From: an uncultured Collinsella sp.
GTDB lineage: Bacteria; Actinomycetota; Coriobacteriia; Coriobacteriales; Coriobacteriaceae
Direction: 5' to 3'
NCBI GenBank assembly: GCA_900541645.1
Contig: UQKQ01000022.1
Coordinates: 1 to 12,932 of the forward strand
DNA length: 12,932 nt
Below the pieces are notes generated by a model, which was given only the letters and a program-made list of their open reading frames with translations, did not search any database and had not been told where the DNA came from. The translations under genes were made by a program, and so were the position numbers. Positions 7,312 through 12,932 of the stretch are shown here, one piece after another (position 1 is the stretch's first letter; each line of letters opens with the position of its first letter).

Positions 7312-7516
7312 CTGGGGCAGGCTTTCTGCCAGACAGTTGTTGCGGAAAGCCTGCCCCGTTTTGAGCGCTCATTCTGGGGCACAGTTTCCGTTAGACAGCT
7401 CAACCGGAAACTGTGCCCCATTATTTTGCCGAATTCTGGGTCGCGCTTTCCCAGAGGACCCCCCTTGGGAAAGCGCGACCCGTTCTGGACGCAAATTCCG
7501 GGTTGTAGTTTCCCGG
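7312..7516. repeat. Tandem array of three perfect hairpins and one degenerate unit
   Basis: Units start with CTGG at about 7312, 7374, 7436 and 7485, giving spacings of 62, 62 and 49 bp. Stems are 13 bp (7314-7326/7345-7357), 15 bp (7376-7390/7405-7419) and 16 bp (7438-7453/7466-7481), all perfect. The fourth unit keeps only CCGGG/CCCGG (7498-7502/7512-7516). Left arms follow a shared pattern, GGG then a variable core then YTTTC, but differ in the core. Right arms change to match, so pairing is kept while sequence is not. Loops 1 and 2 share AGACAG. Units 1 and 2 are followed by T-rich sequence on the plus strand. No gene is seen between the LacI-family gene and aspS (7308-7613); the array and the aspS terminator fill most of it. 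Confidence 0.8.
7314..7357 (+). terminator. Hairpin 1 of the array, probable terminator of the LacI-family gene
   Basis: A 13-bp perfect stem (7314-7326 with 7345-7357) has an 18-nt loop and begins 6 bp after the stop codon. It is followed by GTTTTG. Position and T-run support termination of rightward transcription. It is also the first unit of the tandem hairpin array. Confidence 0.75.
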
Positions 7517-7553
7517 CGCACGACGGCAAGCCTCCAAACCATGACGTCACGAC

Positions 7554-7590
7554 ATAAAAAACGAGGGAAGGCACGTGTCCTTCCCTCGTT
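7554..7590 (-). terminator. Rho-independent terminator of aspS
   Basis: A 12-bp perfect stem (AACGAGGGAAGG at 7560-7571 with its complement at 7579-7590) has a 7-nt loop. On the minus strand it runs directly into TTTTTTAT. It begins 23 bp past the aspS stop codon. Confidence 0.93.
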
Positions 7591-7613
7591 ACAGGCAATA
7601 TGTAGCCGCTTCC

Positions 7614-9401
7614 CTACATCAGGCGCAGACTGACGTCCTTGAGCTGGGCGCCGCTAACGGCACTCGGAGCGCCCGACATAAGGTCGGAGCCGCTGGCCGT
7701 CTTAGGGAACGCCATGACGTCGCGGATGGAGTCGGAACCGGTGAGCAGCATGCACACGCGGTCCAGGCCCAGAGCGAAACCGCCCATCGGGGGTGCACCA
7801 AACTTGAGGGCCTCCATGAGGAAGCCAAACTGAGACTCGGCGCGCTCCTCGGTAAAGCCCAGGAGCTTGAGCATGGACATCTGCATCTCGGCGTTGTGGA
7901 TACGCATACCGCCGCCGCCGGCCTCAAAGCCGTCCATGACAAAGTCGTAGGTGCACGAACCGGCTGCCAGCGGATCGGCCTCAATCTTGGCGATGTCGGT
8001 CTCGGTCGGCAGGGTGAAGGGCTGGTGCTCGGCAGCGTAAGCCTTGCGGTCCTCATCCCAGTGGAACAGCGGGAAGTTGACGACCCACAGGAAGTCGTGG
8101 CCCTCGCGCTTGATCTCGAGTGCGTTGGCCATGTGAGAACGCATGCCGCCCAGGATCTCGTCAGAGAGCAGACGCGGGCCGGCGGCGAACATCACAAGGT
8201 CGCCGGGCTCGACGTCCATGCGCTCGCGTAGAGCCGTCATCTCCTCGTCCGAGAAGAACTTGACGATGGGGCTGTTGATAGAGCCGTCCTCGCGGAAGGC
8301 AATCCAGGCCAGACCCTTGGCGCCAAACGTGGAGGCCACGCCGGCGAGCTTATCGATCTTGGCACGTGCCCAGGCACCGGCGCCCTTGGCGTTGATGGCC
8401 TTGACGACAGAGCCCTCCTCGTTTGCGGCAGTCGCAAAGACCTTGAACTTGGAGTTGGCAAAGATGTCGGTCAGGTCGACCAGGTGCATACCATAGCGGG
8501 TATCGGGCTTGTCGGAGCCATAGGTGTCCATGGCCTCCCAGTAGTCCATGCGACGCAGCGGCGTAGGCATCTCGACACCCATGCGGCCGAAGGCATCGGA
8601 CAGAACTTCCTCGAGCGCGCTCATGACGTCGTTCTGGTCCACGAAGGACATCTCGATATCGACCTGGGTGAACTCGGGCTGACGGTCGGCACGCAGATCC
8701 TCGTCGCGGAAGCACTTGGCAACCTGGTAGTAGCGCTCGACGCCACCGACCATGAGCAGCTGCTTCAGGAGCTGCGGGGACTGCGGCAGGGCGTAGAAGT
8801 TACCCGGCTGAATACGGCTGGGAACGATGAAGTCGCGAGCGCCCTCGGGCGTGGACTTAAACAGGGAGGGCGTCTCGACCTCCATGAACTCACGGTTGTG
8901 CAGCGCCTCGCGAATGGCGAAGGTAAAGTCGGAGCGCAGCTTGAGGTTGGCCATCATCTCGGGACGGCGGAGATCCAGATAGCGATAGCGCAGACGGGTG
9001 TCCTCGCTGGTCTCGATGCCGTCCTCGATCTGGAACGGCGGGGTGACGGACGTGTTGAGCACCTCGGCGTGGTCGGTCAGGACCTCGATCTCGCCGGTCG
9101 CGAGCTTGGTGTTGGTGGTCTCCTCGCCACGGGCGCGCACGACGCCGTGGATCTTGATGGGCCACTCGGGACGCATGGTCTCGGCGATCTTAAAGGCATC
9201 GCCATCGGAGTGCTCGGGGTCGAAGGTGAGCTGCGTGATGCCCTCGCGGTCGCGAAGGTCGCAGAAGATAAGGCCGCCGTGGTCGCGGCGACGGCTCACC
9301 CAACCGGTGAGGGTGACCTCTTCGCCCACGTTCTCGAAGCGAAGCTCGCCGCAGGTACGGGTGTGCATGGAATGCTCATCGATGGGACGGGTCTGGCTCA
9401 T
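7614..9401 (-). CDS. aspS: Aspartyl-tRNA synthetase, bacterial type, probably non-discriminating
   Basis: A class II synthetase of 595 residues, the usual bacterial length. It charges tRNA-Asp with aspartate in the cytoplasm. Order of parts: N-terminal OB-fold anticodon-binding domain (about 15-120), catalytic core with motif 2 FRDEDLRADRQPEFTQ (231-246), the bacterial GAD insertion (about 290-430), and motif 3 GFALGLDRVCM (541-551). In the anticodon-binding domain the sequence reads RRRDHGG, with His41 where discriminating enzymes such as E. coli usually have leucine. The lysine near residue 94 of the E. coli type is also absent. In the Pseudomonas enzyme this His correlates with ability to charge tRNA-Asn too. 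The usual HHPF catalytic loop reads HQPF (459-462). The start at 9401 has AAGGAGG upstream; a later ATG at residue 12 lacks such a site. Confidence 0.97.
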   Translation of the reverse strand: MSQTRPIDEHSMHTRTCGELRFENVGEEVTLTGWVSRRRDHGGLIFCDLRDREGITQLTFDPEHSDGDAFKIAETMRPEWPIKIHGVVRARGEETTNTKLATGEIEVLTDHAEVLNTSVTPPFQIEDGIETSEDTRLRYRYLDLRRPEMMANLKLRSDFTFAIREALHNREFMEVETPSLFKSTPEGARDFIVPSRIQPGNFYALPQSPQLLKQLLMVGGVERYYQVAKCFRDEDLRADRQPEFTQVDIEMSFVDQNDVMSALEEVLSDAFGRMGVEMPTPLRRMDYWEAMDTYGSDKPDTRYGMHLVDLTDIFANSKFKVFATAANEEGSVVKAINAKGAGAWARAKIDKLAGVASTFGAKGLAWIAFREDGSINSPIVKFFSDEEMTALRERMDVEPGDLVMFAAGPRLLSDEILGGMRSHMANALEIKREGHDFLWVVNFPLFHWDEDRKAYAAEHQPFTLPTETDIAKIEADPLAAGSCTYDFVMDGFEAGGGGMRIHNAEMQMSMLKLLGFTEERAESQFGFLMEALKFGAPPMGGFALGLDRVCMLLTGSDSIRDVMAFPKTASGSDLMSGAPSAVSGAQLKDVSLRLM

Positions 9402-9422
9402 ACCAGTGATCCTCCTTTATGG

Positions 9423-9490
9423 ATCTGTGCCGCCCCGTGTCGTTCCGGGCGGCGTCGTACAGATTTGCCCAGCCTGCGTAAACCGCGCAG
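9423..9490. other. Stem-loops in the aspS leader
   Basis: ATCTGT (9423-9428) plus GCCGCCC (9429-9435) pair with GGGCGGC (9447-9453) and ACAGAT (9459-9464), with one 5-nt bulge. CTGCG (9474-9478) pairs with CGCAG (9486-9490). Both would lie in the 5' untranslated region of aspS, just before its ribosome-binding site. They do not resemble a T-box by eye. The remainder of the aspS-serB gap (to 9657) shows no gene. Confidence 0.4.
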
Positions 9491-9657
9491 CCGGACATGG
9501 CGTTCTATCTTATCGCACCCACGTCGATGTACCGCGAAAAAGTAACTCTTGCCCAAAGACTTGACGGAGACGAAACAATTGACGCACCGCGGCCGTCGCC
9601 CAGGCGCGCCGCGTGCGACAATGTGCCCCAATACAACTGCACTCGGAAAGGCCCACC

Positions 9658-10293
9658 ATGACTGCACGCCTCATCGTTATGGATATCGACTCCACGCTCA
9701 TCAACCAGGAGGTCATCGACCTGTTGGGCGAGGAGGCCGGCGTAGGCGAGCAAGTGGCGAAGATCACCGAGCGCGCCATGCGCGGCGAGCTCGACTTTAA
9801 GCAGGCGCTCGAGGAACGCGTGGGGCTGCTTGCCGGCTTGGACGAGAGTGTGTTCGAGCGCACCTTTGAGCGCGTGACGTTTACCCCCGGCGCGTTAGAG
9901 CTTGTGCGCTCGGCACACAGCAAGGGCTGGAAGGTCGGCGTGGTAAGCGGCGGCTTCCACGAGGTCGCTGACAAGATCGTAACCGCCGCGGGCATCGATT
10001 TTTGCCTGGCCAACCGCCTGGAAGTCATGGACGGCAAGCTCACCGGTAAGTTGGCTGCCAACATTGTGACCAAGGAGTCCAAGCTTATCCAGCTGCTGGA
10101 CTGGGCAGTTGAGTGCGGTGTCGACATGGCCCATACCGTGGCAATCGGCGACGGCGCCAACGACATCCCCATGATCCAGGCCGCGGGCACTGGCATCGCG
10201 TTTTGCGCCAAGCCCAAGACGCGCGAGGCAGCCCCGTTTGCCATCGACGAGCGCAACCTGATGCTCGCCATGGACATCATCCTGCGCGACTAG
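9658..10293 (+). CDS. serB: Phosphoserine phosphatase, short single-domain form
   Basis: A HAD-superfamily phosphatase of 211 residues that performs the last step of serine synthesis, hydrolysing O-phospho-L-serine. The motifs are complete: DIDST with nucleophile Asp9 and general acid Asp11, VVSGGF with Ser97, Lys142, and GDGANDIPM (164-172) for magnesium binding. The cap domain is inserted after motif I. It lacks the extra N-terminal region found in the roughly 320-residue E. coli SerB, which is common in other phyla. The start is the ATG at 9658, with GGAAAGG upstream. The reading frame is open further upstream to 9613, but that segment has no ribosome-binding site and no family similarity. 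It stands alone between divergent aspS and the lar operon, and the 114-bp gap after it carries the next promoter. Confidence 0.92.
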   Translation: MTARLIVMDIDSTLINQEVIDLLGEEAGVGEQVAKITERAMRGELDFKQALEERVGLLAGLDESVFERTFERVTFTPGALELVRSAHSKGWKVGVVSGGFHEVADKIVTAAGIDFCLANRLEVMDGKLTGKLAANIVTKESKLIQLLDWAVECGVDMAHTVAIGDGANDIPMIQAAGTGIAFCAKPKTREAAPFAIDERNLMLAMDIILRD

Positions 10294-10330
10294 CCGATCT
10301 GTCTAACAATTGAATCAGTCTGTCCTATAG

Positions 10331-10362
10331 TTTCCGAACAATTTTGTCTTAGTGTTCGGAAA
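10331..10362. promoter_or_regulatory. Inverted repeat, candidate operator of the lar operon
   Basis: TTTCCGAACA (10331-10340) and TGTTCGGAAA (10353-10362) form a perfect 10-bp inverted repeat with a 12-bp spacer. Arm centres are 22 bp apart, about two helical turns. No T-run follows on either strand, so a terminator role for serB is less likely than a dyad site for a DNA-binding protein. The right arm overlaps the candidate -35 box of larB. Confidence 0.55.
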
Positions 10363-10384
10363 AACACCCTTTGAGTGCTAGACT
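10355..10384 (+). promoter_or_regulatory. Candidate promoter of larB-larC-tetR
   Basis: TTCGGA (10355-10360) and TAGACT (10379-10384) are 18 bp apart, and the -10 box is preceded by TGC, an extended -10 feature. Transcription would begin near 10391, leaving a short leader with the GAAGGG ribosome-binding site. The match to consensus is moderate. Confidence 0.45.
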
Positions 10385-10407
10385 TTGCGCCGTCGAAGGG
10401 AACATAT

Positions 10408-11190
10408 ATGGATAAGCGAAATCTAGAGCAGCTACTGAGCGATGTTGCCGGCGGATCAGTCACCCCTGCCGACGCCCTCACACGCATCCAGACGGCTCCG
10501 ACCGCCGATTTAGGCTTTGCGCAGCTCGATCTTTCGCGCGGAGTGCGCCAGGGAGCCGGCGAGGTTGTCTACGGTGCCGGTAAAACCGCCGAGCAAATTG
10601 CCGCCATTATCGAAGCGCTGCGCGATGCCGGCCAGGAGCGCATCCTGGTCACGCGCCTGGATGCCGAAAAGGCAGCCCGCACCTCGGAGCTCCTCGGCAA
10701 CGGCATCGACCTGGGATATGTCCCGGACGCGCAGCTCGCCCTCGTGGGCGGCAAGCCCTCCCCTACCGGCAACGGACGCATCGTCGTCGCCTGCGCCGGC
10801 ACGAGCGACCTGCCCGTCGCCGAGGAAGCCGCGTTGACGGCCGAGTTCTATGGCAACGAGGTCGACCGCCTCTACGACGTAGGCGTCGCCGGCCTGCACC
10901 GCCTACTCGCGCATGCCGAGGAACTTGCCCAGGCACAGGTGGTCATCGCCATCGCCGGCATGGAGGGCGCGTTGGCGAGCGTTATCGGCGGCCTGGTGAG
11001 CTGTCCGGTCATCGCCGTTCCCACCAGCGTGGGCTACGGCGCAAGTTTTGGTGGCGTAGCCGCACTGCTCGCCATGCTCAACTCCTGTGCCAGCGGCGTA
11101 TCGGTCGTCAATATCGACAACGGCTTTGGCGCCGCTTACCAGGCAAGTCTTATCAATCATCTGAGCGCCGGCACACCCCGCGCCCGCTAA
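10408..11190 (+). CDS. larB: LarB, pyridinium-3,5-biscarboxylic acid mononucleotide synthase
   Basis: This 260-residue protein carries out the first step of nickel-pincer nucleotide synthesis. LarB carboxylates nicotinic acid adenine dinucleotide at C5 of the pyridinium ring and cleaves off AMP. Landmarks are GAGEVVYGAGKT (49-60) in the N-terminal region and a PurE-like C-terminal half with ACAGTSDLPVAEEA (128-141), YDVGVAGLHR (156-165), IAGMEGALASVIGGL (182-196) and PTSVGYGASFGG (205-216). Cys227 in LNSCASG sits where LarB has its substrate-attacking cysteine. The start is the ATG at 10408 with GAAGGG seven bases upstream. A GTG at 10375 in frame overlaps the candidate promoter and is rejected. 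larC follows after 10 bp, so they are one operon. LarE and LarA are not in the window. Confidence 0.93.
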   Translation: MDKRNLEQLLSDVAGGSVTPADALTRIQTAPTADLGFAQLDLSRGVRQGAGEVVYGAGKTAEQIAAIIEALRDAGQERILVTRLDAEKAARTSELLGNGIDLGYVPDAQLALVGGKPSPTGNGRIVVACAGTSDLPVAEEAALTAEFYGNEVDRLYDVGVAGLHRLLAHAEELAQAQVVIAIAGMEGALASVIGGLVSCPVIAVPTSVGYGASFGGVAALLAMLNSCASGVSVVNIDNGFGAAYQASLINHLSAGTPRAR

Positions 11191-11200
11191 GGAGCATTCC

Positions 11201-12112
11201 ATGTCCAATCATCAGCACACGCTTATCATCGACGGCACCTCGGGCATCAGCGGCGATATGACCGTCGCGGCCCTGCTCGACCTGGGCGCCAGCGAGGAGC
11301 ACCTGCGCGAACAGCTCGCCACACTGCCGGTCGACGGCTTTACGATCGCCGTCACGCGCGTAAACAAGCATGGCATCGACGCCTGCGATTTCGACGTTCA
11401 GCTGGCAGAAGAGCTCGAGAACCACGACCACGACATGGCATGGCTCTACGGCAACGAAGCAGCTGCCGAGCACACGCACGAGCACGAGCACCACCATCAT
11501 GACCATGACGAGCATGAGCACTGCCATGAGCATGATCATGAGACCCACGGCCATGGCCACGAGGGTCACCATCACGCCCACCACCATCACCACCGTTCTT
11601 TGGCGGACGTCACCGCCATCATCGACGGCTCGCAGTTAAGCGATGGCGCCAAGCGTCGTGCGCACGCCATCTTTACCGCGCTCGCCGCCTCCGAGGCCAA
11701 GGCCCACGGCAAAACGCCCGAGACCGTCATGTTCCACGAGGTAGGCGCCGTCGATTCCATCGTCGACGTCTGCTCTGTCGCCATCTGCCTCGATGACCTG
11801 GGCATCGAGGATATTGTCGTCGAGTCGCTCTCCGAGGGCCACGGCACCATCCACTGTGCCCACGGCCTCATGCCCATTCCCGTCCCCGCTGTCGTCAACC
11901 TGTGCCAGGCGGGCAATATCGCCCTCACGCCTGCACCGGTCGCCGGCGAGCTCGTGACGCCCACGGGCGCCGCCATCGTCACCGCGCTGCGTACGTCCGA
12001 CCAACTGCCCTCACGCTACCGCATCGAAGCCGTCGGCTACGGCGCTGGCAAGCGCCCCTACGAGGGTTGCTCCGGTACGCTCCGCTGCCTGCTCGTTCAC
12101 GCGGACGCATAG
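11201..12112 (+). CDS. larC: LarC nickel insertion protein, N-terminal (LarC1) domain only, His-rich
   Basis: LarC inserts nickel into the dithiolated pyridinium nucleotide in a CTP-dependent step to complete the NPN cofactor. The 303-residue product starts with the family signature DGTSGISGDM (11-20) and contains FHEVGAVDSIVDV (178-190), GHGTIHCAHGLMPIPVPA (213-230), GELVTPTGAA (249-258) and GYGAGKR (279-285). Residues 91-131 contain 24 histidines, a plausible nickel-collecting segment. Full LarC proteins run to about 400 or more residues, because a C-terminal LarC2 domain that binds CTP follows. Here the frame stops right after the LarC1 domain, and the next gene starts 2 bp later. None of the following frames encodes LarC2. 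In Lactiplantibacillus LarC1 and LarC2 are joined by ribosomal frameshifting, which cannot apply here because LarC2 is not adjacent. The start has AAGGAG overlapping the larB stop. Confidence 0.88.
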   Translation: MSNHQHTLIIDGTSGISGDMTVAALLDLGASEEHLREQLATLPVDGFTIAVTRVNKHGIDACDFDVQLAEELENHDHDMAWLYGNEAAAEHTHEHEHHHHDHDEHEHCHEHDHETHGHGHEGHHHAHHHHHRSLADVTAIIDGSQLSDGAKRRAHAIFTALAASEAKAHGKTPETVMFHEVGAVDSIVDVCSVAICLDDLGIEDIVVESLSEGHGTIHCAHGLMPIPVPAVVNLCQAGNIALTPAPVAGELVTPTGAAIVTALRTSDQLPSRYRIEAVGYGAGKRPYEGCSGTLRCLLVHADA

Positions 12113-12114
12113 CC

Positions 12115-12654
12115 ATGGATGCCCGCAAGGCAAAAAGCCGCGCTGCCATCGTTTCGGCGTTCTCCGAGCTGCTGCGCGAAGAGGACTACGGCAAGATCAC
12201 CGTCGGCGACATCATCGCGCGCGCCCACGTAGGCCGCGCGACATTCTACGGCCTCTTTAAGAGCAAAGACGACCTACTGTCCGAGCTCGTGAGCGACATC
12301 TGCACCCACGCCCTCGACGACGATGGTACGCCGCTCGACGACCCACTCGTGCAAGTCGAGCATATCCTCAACAACCTCTGGGAACGCCGTCAGGGCGTTC
12401 GAGCCCTCGTAGCCGGCGCCGGCTCACGCGTCTTCGCCGACTGCCTCCGCAAGACCATCATGTCGCGCGCAGCCGAAACCGTCCCCGTCGACCCCGCAGG
12501 CCCCGCCGCCACCATGGACCGCAGCTTCTTACTACACCACATAGCCTCAAGCTTCGTAGGAATGGTCCAATGGTGGGCCTGGCACAACTTCCAAGCAGCC
12601 AAAGCCGACGTAGCCAAAGACTACCTATCAGCCATTAAGCCTCTCTTCAACTGA
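12115..12654 (+). CDS. TetR/AcrR-family transcriptional regulator
   Basis: This 179-residue regulator has an N-terminal TetR helix-turn-helix (about 10-55), with ITVGDIIARAHVGRATFYGLFKSKDDLL carrying the family's turn and recognition helix (GRATFYGLF, 40-48). The C-terminal half is all-helical with a WERRQGVRALVAG segment and HHIASSFVGMVQWWAWHN (141-158), the usual effector-binding and dimerisation region. The ligand is unknown. Its ATG lies 2 bp past the larC stop with only a poor ribosome-binding site, suggesting translational coupling, so it is the third gene of the lar operon. It might control this operon through the inverted repeat before larB, but this is only inferred from position. 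From about codon 130 the codons shift to A-ending forms (CTA, ATA, TCA, GTA, CAA), unlike the first two-thirds of the gene. Confidence 0.88.
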   Translation: MDARKAKSRAAIVSAFSELLREEDYGKITVGDIIARAHVGRATFYGLFKSKDDLLSELVSDICTHALDDDGTPLDDPLVQVEHILNNLWERRQGVRALVAGAGSRVFADCLRKTIMSRAAETVPVDPAGPAATMDRSFLLHHIASSFVGMVQWWAWHNFQAAKADVAKDYLSAIKPLFN

Positions 12655-12664
12655 GTAAACCCCT

Positions 12665-12735
12665 CATCCCAAAGTTCCGACCTCATCTCAAAGCGCCGCC
12701 CCAACCCAAAGCACAATCCATCCCAAAGTGTCGAC
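12665..12735. repeat. Four tandem 17-bp repeats, consensus near CATCCCAAAGYGYCGAC
   Basis: Copies start at 12665, 12684, 12702 and 12719, spaced 19, 18 and 17 bp. The first and last match at 15 of 17 positions; the second and third are more diverged but keep the CA---CAAAG core. The array begins 10 bp after the last regulator gene ends. The stretch 12661-12780 is very poor in G (14 of 120) and rich in C (54 of 120) on this strand. No obvious gene starts in 12655-12932. The right end also has GTTGC/GCAAC (12796-12800/12811-12815) and GATGGTG/CACCATC (12891-12897/12921-12927) inverted repeats. Confidence 0.65.
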
Positions 12736-12932
12736 AGAAGCCCAACGCCCCTACCAGCAACAAGCCCCTCCCATCCAAATTCAGATATATATTGGGTTGC
12801 TTGTACGAACGCAACAAAGATCCCGCAGCTGTCCGCATGGGGTAACTTCCCAGCGCATTCCGCACTGATATCTTCTGTATTGAAGACGTCGATGGTGCAC
12901 CCGTATACCATTGACGTCGACACCATCAGATG

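Noticed and set aside
7312..7516. CRISPR array
   Set aside because: Units are long hairpins with differing sequence and no constant repeat with unique spacers; no cas gene is nearby.
7337..7633. Open frames on both strands across the hairpin array
   Set aside because: They owe their length to GC-rich palindromes lacking stop codons, and run through the aspS terminator.
8484..9545. A 353-codon plus-strand frame opposite aspS
   Set aside because: Antisense shadow of aspS; the product shows no known motif.
10375..10407. GTG start extending LarB by 11 residues
   Set aside because: It overlaps the candidate promoter, has no ribosome-binding site, and the ATG at 10408 is well placed.
12080..12200. 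Programmed frameshift joining larC to LarC2
   Set aside because: The sequence following the larC stop encodes a TetR protein, and no frame contains a LarC2-like product.
12665..12735. Replication iterons or an origin
   Set aside because: No initiator gene or DnaA-box cluster is visible, and the context is a chromosomal operon end.
12621..12926. A 101-codon minus-strand frame at the right end
   Set aside because: It overlaps the end of tetR, reads through the tandem repeats, has no ribosome-binding site and resembles no family I know. A small real gene cannot be fully excluded.

Overview
The window is high-GC, densely coded bacterial chromosome with short intergenic regions. Gene content, codon use and the style of the intergenic repeats fit a gut Actinomycetota of the Coriobacteriia, most like Collinsella. 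That assignment is an inference from recognition and was not tested by search. No phage, plasmid, CRISPR, rRNA or tRNA gene was recognised.

Layout from left to right. (1) An HPr-type phosphocarrier gene on the minus strand (159-407), which has His15 but aspartate at the regulatory residue 46. Three hairpins follow it on its 3' side, the last a good terminator. (2) A gene-free stretch (408-829) with a 220-bp element bounded by 30-bp imperfect inverted repeats, and the terminator of the next gene. (3) An APC-family amino-acid permease of the YjeM/GadC kind (830-2293, minus). (4) A two-gene minus-strand operon for an Ebg-type beta-galactosidase: the large catalytic subunit (2906-5914), then the small EbgC-like cupin (2447-2902). 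(5) A 376-bp divergent control region with three copies of a CAACCGGTTG palindrome, facing a LacI-family regulator gene (6291-7307, plus). (6) A 306-bp stretch with a tandem array of long perfect hairpins that differ in sequence, plus the aspS terminator. (7) aspS (7614-9401, minus), with residues suggesting the non-discriminating type. (8) serB (9658-10293, plus). (9) A plus-strand operon larB-larC-tetR (10408-12654), for the first and last steps of nickel-pincer nucleotide (NPN) cofactor synthesis plus a TetR-type regulator. (10) A gene-free right end with four 17-bp tandem repeats.

How they work together. The beta-galactosidase operon, its operators and the divergent LacI gene form a self-contained sugar-regulated unit. 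LarB carboxylates nicotinic acid adenine dinucleotide and LarC inserts nickel. LarE (sulfur transfer) and the client racemase LarA are not here, and LarC stops at the end of its N-terminal domain with no LarC2 domain in the window. AspS and SerB are housekeeping genes.

Most of the window is ordinary core genome. The parts I consider worth a second look are the one-domain LarC, the Asp46 HPr, the tandem hairpin array, the inverted-repeat element and the right-end repeat array. I found no convincing evidence of a wholly new multi-gene system.
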